The position numbers were made by a program, and so were the translations under genes. From the NCBI GenBank assembly GCA_900546315.1, contig URCP01000121.1:1-7759 (forward strand): a stretch of 7,759 bases of DNA, read 5' to 3'. The stretch comes from an uncultured Eubacteriales bacterium (lineage in GTDB: Bacteria > Bacillota > Clostridia > Oscillospirales > CAG-272). Below are positions 1 to 6,002 of the stretch, in pieces; within the stretch, counting starts at the first letter, position 1, and every line of letters begins with the position of its first letter. The notes beneath the pieces are model-generated. The model searched no databases. It was not told where the DNA came from and saw nothing but the letters and a program-made list of their open reading frames with translations.

Positions 1-708
1 CGCATCGAAAAAAAGGTGGATGTCTCCTACGCATTCCAGAAAATGGATACGCTTCCGGACGGTTTCTCGGTTCCCGAAGGCAGAACCAAGCCGTGGGGAA
101 CCGGGCAGGCAGTGCTGTCCGCCGCCGACGTCGTGAAGGAGCCGTTCGCGGTAATCAACGCCGACGACTACTACGGTCGTGACGCGTTCGTCAAGCTGCA
201 TGATTTCCTCACCGGCGACAAAAACACGAAGGATTGGGCGATGGCGGGCTACATCCTCGAGAACACAATCACCGAGAACGGCTCGGTCGCGCGCGGCGTC
301 TGCGAAGTTAAGGACAGCAAGCTGGTAAAAGTTACCGAAAGAACCAAGATTCAGGAGAACGACGGCAAGATCCAGTACCTCGAAGGGGAAGAGTGGCACG
401 ATCTCGACAGACGATCCATTGTCTCGATGAACTGCTGGGCGTTCAAACCGTCGATATTCCCGGCGCTCCGCGACGGTTTCACCGAATTCCTGCGCGCTCT
501 GCCGGACGCTCCCGACCCGAAGAAGGCGGAATTCTTCCTGCCCTCGCTCGTCCAGCACGAGATCGACCGGGACGAATGCACGGTCACGGTTCTCGAAACG
601 AGCGCGAAGTGGTACGGCGTCACCTATCACGACGACAAGCCGAAGTTTGTGAATTTCATCACATCTGAGATCAAAAAGGGCACATACCCGGACGGTCTTT
701 GGAAATAA
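1..708 (+). CDS. Sugar-phosphate nucleotidyltransferase family protein, 5'-truncated by window edge
   Basis: The frame is open from base 1 to a TAA at 706-708, giving 235 residues. The true start lies before the window; the GTG at 16 is probably an internal Val codon. From memory of the family (about 300 residues), roughly the first 70 are missing, including the N-terminal Gly-rich nucleotide-binding loop. What remains fits the GT-A nucleotidyltransferase fold: PWGTGQA (from about 91), a base/phosphate-contacting segment; INADDYYG (from 154), whose Asp pair is the likely Mg2+ site; then SMNCWAFKP, EFFLP and a C-terminal KWYGVTY segment. Members would couple a sugar 1-phosphate with an NTP to give an NDP-sugar and pyrophosphate in the cytosol. 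The exact sugar is not known to me. Position 32 bases before galE and just upstream of galM suggests a UTP-dependent enzyme feeding a galactose/hexosamine pathway, which is inference. It has no galT-like HxHxQ motif in the visible part. Confidence -1.
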   Translation, partial: RIEKKVDVSYAFQKMDTLPDGFSVPEGRTKPWGTGQAVLSAADVVKEPFAVINADDYYGRDAFVKLHDFLTGDKNTKDWAMAGYILENTITENGSVARGVCEVKDSKLVKVTERTKIQENDGKIQYLEGEEWHDLDRRSIVSMNCWAFKPSIFPALRDGFTEFLRALPDAPDPKKAEFFLPSLVQHEIDRDECTVTVLETSAKWYGVTYHDDKPKFVNFITSEIKKGTYPDGLWK

Positions 709-726
709 TAAACATATACTTAAAAT

Positions 727-733
727 AAAGGAG
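727..733 (+). promoter_or_regulatory. Ribosome binding site of galE
   Basis: AAAGGAG lies 7 bases before the ATG at 741, an ideal Shine-Dalgarno site and spacing. The 32-base gap after the preceding stop is AT-rich, with a TATACT at 715-720, but there is no matching -35 box. I therefore read this as an internal operon junction, not a promoter. Confidence -1.
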
Positions 734-740
734 AATAATT

Positions 741-1760
741 ATGTCTATTCTTGTTACCGGAGGAGCCGGATTCATCGGTTCCCATACAGTCGTCGAGCTT
801 CTTAACGCCGGCAAGGACGTCGTCATCGTCGACAATTTCGTCAACTCGAAGCCTGTCGTGCTTGACAGAATCCGCGAGATCACCGGGAAGGACTTCAAGT
901 TCTACTGCGCCGATCTCTGCGATAAATCGGCTCTCGAGGTCGTCTTCGCGTCCGAGAAGATCGATTCCTGCATCCATTTCGCGGGTCTGAAGGCTGTCGG
1001 CGAATCCTGCAAGATTCCGCTCAGATATTACCAGAACAACCTCATCTCGACGCTGAATCTGTGCGAAATGCTCGAAAAATACAACTGCAAGAACATAGTT
1101 TTCAGCTCTTCCGCCACCGTCTACGGCAAGCCCGCGAGCGTTCCGATCAAGGAGACCTTCCCGACCAATGAGGCGACCAACCCGTACGGCGAAACGAAGC
1201 TCCAGATCGAGCACATCCTGAAGGACCTCCACAAGGCTGACCCGACATGGAACACCGCGCTTCTCCGTTATTTCAACCCGATCGGCGCGCATGAGTCCGG
1301 CAAAATTGGTGAAGATCCCAGCGGAATTCCGAACAACCTCATGCCTTACATCACGCAGGTCGCTATCGGCAAGCTCCAGTGCCTGTCGGTCTTCGGCGAC
1401 GATTACGCGACACACGACGGCACCGGCGTGCGCGATTACATCCATGTCGTCGACCTCGCGAAGGCTCATCTCGCGGCGCTGAACTGGCTCGAAAAGAAGC
1501 CGGGACTCGACGTGTTCAACATCGGAACCGGTCACGGCTACTCGGTGCTCGACATCGTTAAAGCTTACGAAAAGGCGACCGGCAAGAAGATCAACTACAA
1601 GATCGCTCCCCGCCGCCCCGGCGACATCGACGAGTGCTACGCGGATCCGACCAAGGCGCGCGAGGTTCTCGGCTGGGAGGCAAAGTTCGGCATCGAGGAT
1701 ATGTGCCGCGATTCCGCTCACTGGCAGGAGCTGAATCCGAACGGCTACGACGCGAAGTAA
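741..1760 (+). CDS. galE: UDP-glucose 4-epimerase (possibly also UDP-GlcNAc 4-epimerase)
   Basis: A complete 339-residue protein, the usual GalE length. It is an NAD+-dependent extended short-chain dehydrogenase that interconverts UDP-glucose and UDP-galactose in the cytosol. The N-terminal Rossmann loop TGGAGFIGSHT (residues 6-16) binds NAD+. FAGLKAVGES follows at 80-89, SSSATVYG at 122-129 gives catalytic Ser124, and NPYGETK gives Tyr149 and Lys153. Asn199, Arg231 and Asp295 fall at the same numbers as UDP-binding residues of E. coli GalE, so alignment without gaps is likely. At position 299, where E. coli has Tyr, this protein has Cys (PGDIDECYAD, 293-302), as in human GALE Cys307. The larger pocket in such enzymes admits N-acetylated UDP-hexosamines, so dual activity is inferred. 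The start is fixed by AAAGGAG 7 bases upstream. It is probably co-transcribed with the flanking nucleotidyltransferase and galM. Identity as GalE is near certain; substrate range is not. Confidence -1.
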   Translation: MSILVTGGAGFIGSHTVVELLNAGKDVVIVDNFVNSKPVVLDRIREITGKDFKFYCADLCDKSALEVVFASEKIDSCIHFAGLKAVGESCKIPLRYYQNNLISTLNLCEMLEKYNCKNIVFSSSATVYGKPASVPIKETFPTNEATNPYGETKLQIEHILKDLHKADPTWNTALLRYFNPIGAHESGKIGEDPSGIPNNLMPYITQVAIGKLQCLSVFGDDYATHDGTGVRDYIHVVDLAKAHLAALNWLEKKPGLDVFNIGTGHGYSVLDIVKAYEKATGKKINYKIAPRRPGDIDECYADPTKAREVLGWEAKFGIEDMCRDSAHWQELNPNGYDAK

Positions 1761-1788
1761 TAGTTTCGCTACAATATTTTTACATTTC

Positions 1789-1796
1789 AAAGAGGA
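1789..1796 (+). promoter_or_regulatory. Ribosome binding site of galM
   Basis: AAAGAGGA sits 7 bases before the ATG at 1804 and fixes that start. The galE frame ends with tandem stops, TAA then TAG (1758-1763). The short AT-rich spacer has no terminator-like inverted repeat, which favours co-transcription of galE and galM. Confidence -1.
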
Positions 1797-1803
1797 TTTC
1801 GGC

Positions 1804-2862
1804 ATGATAACAAAGGAATTATTCGGAAAGAAGCCCTGCGGCTGCGAAGTTTACGCTTACACGGTCGAAAATAAGAACGGCGCGAGCATCCGCGTGCTGT
1901 CGATGGGCGGAATTTTACAGCAGATCAATATGCCCGACCGCGACGGGAAGCTGGCGGACGTCGTCTGCGGCTTCGATTCGGTTGACGATTATCTGAACGG
2001 CGGCGGCTATCACGGCTCGCTGATCGGACGATATGGCAACCGCATCGCGAACGGCCGCTTCACGCTCGACGGCGTAACCTATCAGCTTGCACAAAACAGC
2101 GGTATTTCCAACCATCTTCATGGCGGAAATGTCGGTTTCAACCAGAAGATCTGGGACGTGACGCCGTTTGAAAAGGCTGACGAGAGCGGACTTATCCTGA
2201 AGATGACCAGCCCCGACGGAGATGAAAATTACCCGGGAAAGCTCGACGTCACCGTCACCTACACGCTGACCGATAAAAACGAGCTGAAGATTCACTATGA
2301 GGCTGTCACCGACAAGAACACCATCGTCAATATGACGAACCACTCGTATTTCAACCTCGACGGCTTCGATTCCGGCGACATTCTGGATGAGATTCTGACT
2401 GTCGACGCCGACTCGATCACCGAGATCGACGAAAATCTCATCGCGACCGGCAGGGAATACCCGGTCGAGGGCACGCCGTTCGATTTCAGAAAGCCCGAGA
2501 AGGTCGGCGCGAGAATTAACGACAAGTCCGACCCGCAGATCGCGTTCGGCGGCGGCTACGACCACAACTTTAATCTCAAACCGGACGGAACCGTGAAGAA
2601 GGTCGCGGAGCTGTACTCGCCGAAGTCGGGCAGGGTCATGGACGTTTACACCGATCAGCCGGGCGTCCAGATCTACGCGGCGAACATGATGGACGGCGAC
2701 GTTCCGTTCAAAAAAGGCGTAAAACAGGAGCCGAGACACGCAATTTGTCTCGAAACCCAGCACGCGCCCGACTCGCCGAACCACCCGAACTTCCCGACGA
2801 CCGAGCTGAAGGTCGGCGAAAAGTACGACACGACGACCATCTACGCGTTCAGCGTACGATAA
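1804..2862 (+). CDS. galM: Aldose 1-epimerase (mutarotase)
   Basis: A complete 352-residue protein, normal for GalM. It interconverts beta- and alpha-D-galactose (and glucose), supplying the alpha anomer needed by galactokinase. There is no signal peptide, so it should act in the cytosol. Hallmarks of the beta-sandwich family appear in order: GRYGNRIANGRF (residues 75-86), with the substrate-binding Arg; NHLHGG (103-108) with His106; NHSYFNLDG (179-187) with the proposed general acid His180; GYDHNF (251-256) with Asp253; and CLETQHAPDSPNHPNFP (315-331) with the proposed general base Glu317. All five expected active-site residues are therefore present. It lies 41 bases after galE, matching the common galE-galM pairing. 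A strong hairpin follows 7 bases after its stop codon, so the sugar operon probably ends here. Confidence in the family is very high; preference for galactose over other aldoses is inferred from context. Confidence -1.
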   Translation: MITKELFGKKPCGCEVYAYTVENKNGASIRVLSMGGILQQINMPDRDGKLADVVCGFDSVDDYLNGGGYHGSLIGRYGNRIANGRFTLDGVTYQLAQNSGISNHLHGGNVGFNQKIWDVTPFEKADESGLILKMTSPDGDENYPGKLDVTVTYTLTDKNELKIHYEAVTDKNTIVNMTNHSYFNLDGFDSGDILDEILTVDADSITEIDENLIATGREYPVEGTPFDFRKPEKVGARINDKSDPQIAFGGGYDHNFNLKPDGTVKKVAELYSPKSGRVMDVYTDQPGVQIYAANMMDGDVPFKKGVKQEPRHAICLETQHAPDSPNHPNFPTTELKVGEKYDTTTIYAFSVR

Positions 2863-2869
2863 TCTACCC

Positions 2870-2901
2870 GCATTCCTCCGCCCATCCGGGTGGGGGAATG
2901 C
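2870..2901 (+). terminator. Strong stem-loop between galM and the exporter gene, possible terminator
   Basis: Arms at 2870-2883 (GCATTCCTCCGCCC) and 2888-2901 (GGGTGGGGGAATGC) pair over 14 bp as RNA, with two G-U wobbles and no mismatch, around a 4-base ATCC loop. It begins 7 bases after the galM stop. The 3' flank is AAACTATCG, with no T run, so it is not a textbook intrinsic terminator on either strand. It may still terminate, protect the 3' end of the galactose transcript, or act in the leader of the downstream metal exporter. The two wobbles fall where the RNA on the + strand still pairs; on the opposite strand the same positions become A-C mismatches. This favours a + strand RNA function. 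Confidence -1.
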
Positions 2902-2922
2902 AAACTATCGTCCCAAAATAGC

Positions 2923-2929
2923 AAAGGGG
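2923..2929 (+). promoter_or_regulatory. Ribosome binding site of the exporter gene, short spacing
   Basis: AAAGGGG lies only 4 bases before the ATG at 2934, shorter than the 7-base spacers of its neighbours. No other start codon upstream in this frame follows the galM hairpin, and the protein N terminus at this ATG reads as a normal amphipathic lead into the first membrane helix, so the start is accepted. Confidence -1.
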
Positions 2930-2933
2930 AAAA

Positions 2934-3803
2934 ATGACTGAAGTTATACTTGACTCGCTCCTCGACTCGCTGAAAACGCTTCCGTTCCTGTTCGCGGTCT
3001 ACCTCGTCATCGAAATCATCGAGCATCGGGCGGCGGACAAGATGCGCGCGGCGCTCGCGAACAGCCGTCTCGGGATAATCAGCGCGGCGGCTCTCGGGCT
3101 CTTTCCGCAGTGCGGTTTTTCAGTCGCGGCGGCGAATCTCTACTCGGAGCGGCTTATCACTGCCGGAACGCTTATTGCGGTCTTTATTTCGACGTCCGAC
3201 GAGGCGATACCGATTGTCGCGTCGAATTCCGGGAGCGTAAAATGGCTGCTTCCGCTGCTCGGCGTGAAGTTTCTGTGGGCGATCATCGCCGGTTTCGCGG
3301 TGAATGGTTTGTTCAAATTGCTGAAACTCGATCACGCGAGCATCCACATCAATCACCCGCCGGTTCACATCCACGAGAGCGGCAAGCACCATCACTGTGA
3401 CGAGTGCGACTCGGACGGCGGGATCTTCAAAAACGCGCTCAAGCGGACGCTTTCGATTTTTGTCTTCATAATTGTAACTTCTTTGTTACTGAATATCGTT
3501 ATTTATTTCATCGGAGAGGAAAATCTTGGTAAAATCCTGCTGACAAACAGCGTCGTTCAGCCTTTTGTCGCGGCTCTGATCGGGTTGATACCGAACTGCG
3601 CGGCAAGCGTTGTGCTGTCCCAGCTGTTCATGTCCGGAAGTCTGAGCTTCGGCGCGCTGACCGCGGGACTTTCCGCGGGGGCGGGCGTCGGTATGCTTGT
3701 GCTTTTCCGCGTTAACCGGTCGATGAAGCAGAATTTCTCGATTTTGGGCACTTTGTATATTATGTCGGTGCTGATCGGCGTGATATTACAGATTGTCCTA
3801 TGA
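2934..3803 (+). CDS. Polytopic heavy-metal exporter, ArsP_2 / 'putative manganese transporter' family
   Basis: A complete 289-residue integral membrane protein. By eye there are about eight hydrophobic stretches, near residues 13-30, 47-68, 74-96, 104-130, 172-193, 207-232, 236-258 and 269-289. Two halves share a motif: GLFPQCGFSVAAANLY (55-70) and GLIPNCAASVVLSQLF (217-232), a Pro-x-Cys signature in each, suggesting an inverted or tandem duplication. Between the halves (134-161) is a hydrophilic loop with eight His and two Cys (HHHCDEC at 152-158), a plausible metal sensor or entry site. I recognise this as the Pfam ArsP_2 group, labelled in databases as a 10TM heavy-metal exporter, arsenic efflux protein or putative manganese transporter. 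The substrate is not established, and the His-rich loop argues for a divalent cation over arsenite (inference). It ends 27 bases before prfA, suggesting co-transcription. The 71-base leader contains the stem-loop but is too short for a yybP-ykoY Mn riboswitch. Confidence -1.
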   Translation: MTEVILDSLLDSLKTLPFLFAVYLVIEIIEHRAADKMRAALANSRLGIISAAALGLFPQCGFSVAAANLYSERLITAGTLIAVFISTSDEAIPIVASNSGSVKWLLPLLGVKFLWAIIAGFAVNGLFKLLKLDHASIHINHPPVHIHESGKHHHCDECDSDGGIFKNALKRTLSIFVFIIVTSLLLNIVIYFIGEENLGKILLTNSVVQPFVAALIGLIPNCAASVVLSQLFMSGSLSFGALTAGLSAGAGVGMLVLFRVNRSMKQNFSILGTLYIMSVLIGVILQIVL

Positions 3804-3830
3804 CTTGTAACTTATTTGTAAAGGATTCTC

Positions 3831-4901
3831 ATGTTTGAAAAACTAAGCGAGACCGAGAAAAATTACGAAAAAATTGCCGAGGATCTGTCGACGCCGGAGG
3901 TAGCGGCGGATCCGGAGCGTTTCGCGAAGCTAATGCGCGAGCACAAGCGGCTCACGCCGATAGTCGACAAATATCGTGAATATGTCCGGCTGAAGTCGCA
4001 GATCGCCGACGCGGAGGAAATCCTCGCCGGTGGGGACGCCGAGCTCACGGAGCTGGCGGAGGTCGAGCTGACCGAAGCGAAAAACGCGCTCCCGGACGTC
4101 GAGCATGAGCTCCAGATCCTGCTCCTCCCGCACGACCCAAACGACGACAAGAACGTCATCTTCGAGATCCGCGGCGGCGCCGGAGGGGAAGAGGCGGCGC
4201 TTTTTGCGTATGTTTTGTACAGAATGTATACGATGTATGCCGCCAAAGTTGGCTATAAAACCGAAATTATCAACTTGAACGAGACCGAGCTCGGCGGCTT
4301 CAAGGAGGTCACGTTCATGATCGAGGGCGAGGGCGCGTACTCGCGGCTCAAGTACGAGTCGGGCGTCCATCGCGTTCAGCGCGTGCCGGAGACCGAGGCG
4401 CAGGGACGAATTCACACTTCTACTGCAACTGTAGCGGTACTTCCGGAGGCGGAGGACGTCGAGGTCGAGATAAACCCGGCGGACCTGATCATCGAGACCT
4501 GCAAATCGAGCGGCGCCGGCGGCCAGCACGTCAACAAAACCGAGTCGGCGATCCGCCTGATTCACAAGCCGACCGGAATAGTGGTAGAATGTCAGGACGA
4601 ACGCTCGCAGTACAAAAACCGCGACAAAGCGATGAAGCTTCTGAAAACGAAGCTCTACGACATGGCGCAGGCGGAGCAGGACGAGAAAATCGCGTCCGAA
4701 CGGCGCAGTCAGGTCGGCACCGGCGACCGCAGCGAGCGGATCCGGACCTACAATTACCCGCAGAGCCGGGTGACAGATCACCGCATAGGACTGACGCTCT
4801 ACTCGCTCGAAAACTTCCTGAACGGCGACATAGACGAAATGCTGACTGCGCTCGCGACCGCGGACACGGCGGCAAAACTCGCGAAGAGTATTGAACAGTG
4901 A
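3831..4901 (+). CDS. prfA: Peptide chain release factor 1
   Basis: A complete 356-residue protein, the normal RF1 length. In the ribosome it reads UAA and UAG and triggers hydrolysis of peptidyl-tRNA. An N-terminal helical domain (about 1-100) is followed by the PCRF region containing the acidic FEIRGGAGGEEA stretch (111-122). Then comes HRVQRVPETEAQGRIHTS (180-197), where PET (186-188) is the RF1-type PxT stop-codon reader. RF2 has SPF there, so this decides RF1. The catalytic GGQ is at 230-232 in GAGGQHVNKTESA, and the usual C-terminal RTYNYPQSRVTDHRIG block (305-320) is intact. The ATG at 3831 follows TAAAGGA (3819-3825). The common partner prmC, which methylates the GGQ glutamine, is not adjacent; a Sua5 gene follows after 6 bases instead. 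The identification is essentially certain. Confidence -1.
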   Translation: MFEKLSETEKNYEKIAEDLSTPEVAADPERFAKLMREHKRLTPIVDKYREYVRLKSQIADAEEILAGGDAELTELAEVELTEAKNALPDVEHELQILLLPHDPNDDKNVIFEIRGGAGGEEAALFAYVLYRMYTMYAAKVGYKTEIINLNETELGGFKEVTFMIEGEGAYSRLKYESGVHRVQRVPETEAQGRIHTSTATVAVLPEAEDVEVEINPADLIIETCKSSGAGGQHVNKTESAIRLIHKPTGIVVECQDERSQYKNRDKAMKLLKTKLYDMAQAEQDEKIASERRSQVGTGDRSERIRTYNYPQSRVTDHRIGLTLYSLENFLNGDIDEMLTALATADTAAKLAKSIEQ

Positions 4902-4907
4902 CAAGAT

Positions 4908-5972
4908 GTGAATTTTATGTTATCTGATAATAAATTATTGAAGACTGATTTTTGCGTTCTCACAGATGATGTTGTGCACAATAACGAAATATTCCGGAAA
5001 GGCGGCGAGATCCTGCGGAACGGCGGGCTCGTTGCCTTTCCGACTGAGACGGTCTACGGACTCGGCGCGAACGCACTCGACCCGGAGGCGGCGAAAAAGA
5101 TCTACGCCGCGAAGGGAAGACCGTCGGACAATCCACTGATTGTTCATATTGCACATATTGAGGACGCGGATAAGTACTGTATAACTAACGACGTGTACTA
5201 TAAGCTCGCAGAGAAGTTTCTGCCCGGCGCGCTTACCGTCATTATGCCCAAACGCGACTGCATTCCGCACGAGGTGACGGGCGGGCTCGAGACGGTCGCG
5301 ATACGTTTTCCGTCCGACAAAAACGCGCGCTCGCTGATCGACGCCGCCGGAATTCCGGTCGCCGCGCCGAGCGCGAACCGCTCCGGTAAGCCCAGTCCGA
5401 CGACCGCGAAGCACGTGCTTGAGGACATGGACGGCAGAATCGACATGATAATCGACGGCGGCGAATGCAGCATCGGACTTGAGTCGACAATTGTCAGCAT
5501 AGGCGAAAATTGTCTGACAATCCTGCGTCCCGGCGGGGTCACGGCGGAGATGCTCGGTGAGATCTGCCCCGTCAAAATCGACAAAGTTGTCACGGAAAAG
5601 CTCGCCGCGGGTGAAAGACCGTTGGCTCCAGGAATGAAATATCGCCATTACGCGCCGGATACGAAGATCATTCTGATCGATTCCGACCGCGAAAAATTCG
5701 TTGAATATATAAATAATGAAGCGAAATCGCGAAAAGTCGGCGTGATTGTCTCCGAATCCGAGGCAAAAACGCTCGAAAATTCCGATGCGTCAGTGATAAG
5801 CTACGGCAGCGACGCCAGCAGCGAGGCGCACAACCTGTTCGACAGACTGCGAAGTGTCGACGAGCTCGGCTGCGACATAGTCTTCGCGCGGCTCCCGGAC
5901 AAGCAGGGAATCGGTCTCGCGATCTACAATCGCATCATAAAAGCCGCGGGTTACGAAATAATTCACATTTAA
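4908..5972 (+). CDS. L-threonylcarbamoyladenylate synthase, two-domain Sua5 type
   Basis: A 354-residue YrdC plus Sua5 protein, like B. subtilis YwlC. It condenses threonine, bicarbonate and ATP into threonylcarbamoyl-AMP, which TsaD/TsaB/TsaE use to make t6A37 in ANN-decoding tRNAs. The YrdC domain (about 26-220) shows LVAFPTETVYGLGANA (41-56), the KGRPSDNPLIVH substrate/ATP segment (69-80), APSANRSGKPSPT (153-165) and GLESTIV (190-196). The linker motif APGMKYRHYAP (240-250) and the C-terminal Sua5 domain, ending in GIGLAIYNRIIKAAG (334-348), follow, so this is the long form and not short TsaC. The start is uncertain. The GTG at 4908 is 6 bases after the prfA stop, and the ATG at 4917 is three codons on. 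Neither has a clear Shine-Dalgarno site, which suggests coupling to prfA translation. The ATG at 4917 may be the real start, shortening the protein by three residues. Confidence -1.
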   Translation: MNFMLSDNKLLKTDFCVLTDDVVHNNEIFRKGGEILRNGGLVAFPTETVYGLGANALDPEAAKKIYAAKGRPSDNPLIVHIAHIEDADKYCITNDVYYKLAEKFLPGALTVIMPKRDCIPHEVTGGLETVAIRFPSDKNARSLIDAAGIPVAAPSANRSGKPSPTTAKHVLEDMDGRIDMIIDGGECSIGLESTIVSIGENCLTILRPGGVTAEMLGEICPVKIDKVVTEKLAAGERPLAPGMKYRHYAPDTKIILIDSDREKFVEYINNEAKSRKVGVIVSESEAKTLENSDASVISYGSDASSEAHNLFDRLRSVDELGCDIVFARLPDKQGIGLAIYNRIIKAAGYEIIHI

Positions 5973-5988
5973 TATAAATATCTTTTAC

Positions 5989-5995
5989 AGAAGGA
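5989..5995 (+). promoter_or_regulatory. Ribosome binding site of the topoisomerase A subunit gene
   Basis: AGAAGGA lies 7 bases before the ATG at 6003 and decides that start. An out-of-frame ATG at 5995 overlaps the site and is not read as a gene start. The 30-base gap after the preceding stop has no clear promoter or terminator. Confidence -1.
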
Positions 5996-6002
5996 TGATA
6001 AG

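Noticed and set aside
16..18. GTG at 16 as the real start of the first gene
   Set aside because: The frame is open to base 1, there is no ribosome site before it, and the conserved N-terminal nucleotide-binding segment of the family would be missing.
1770..1775. TACAAT, a possible -10 box before galM
   Set aside because: No matching -35 hexamer at 16-18 bases upstream, and AT-rich spacers give such matches by chance.
720..1805. Long antisense open frame of 361 codons covering all of galE
   Set aside because: It mirrors galE exactly, has no recognisable protein pattern, and is expected from C/G-ending codons that remove stops on the opposite strand.
1915..2784. Antisense open frame of 289 codons inside galM
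   Set aside because: Same codon-bias effect; galM has all active-site motifs in the + frame.
2863..2933. yybP-ykoY manganese riboswitch before the exporter
   Set aside because: The gap is only 71 bases and is taken up by one simple stem; none of the riboswitch's paired junction motifs are visible.
4200..4285. AT-richer patch with TGTATAC-type words inside prfA
   Set aside because: It encodes conserved RF1 residues including a Tyr/Met-rich run, so amino-acid content explains it.
4418..4436. Small inverted repeat (CTACTGCAACTGTAG) within prfA
   Set aside because: Short stem inside a conserved coding stretch; no support for a regulatory role.
3930..4904. Antisense open frame of 324 codons across prfA
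   Set aside because: It is an Arg/Val/Leu-rich shadow of a certain gene, with no ribosome site or family resemblance.
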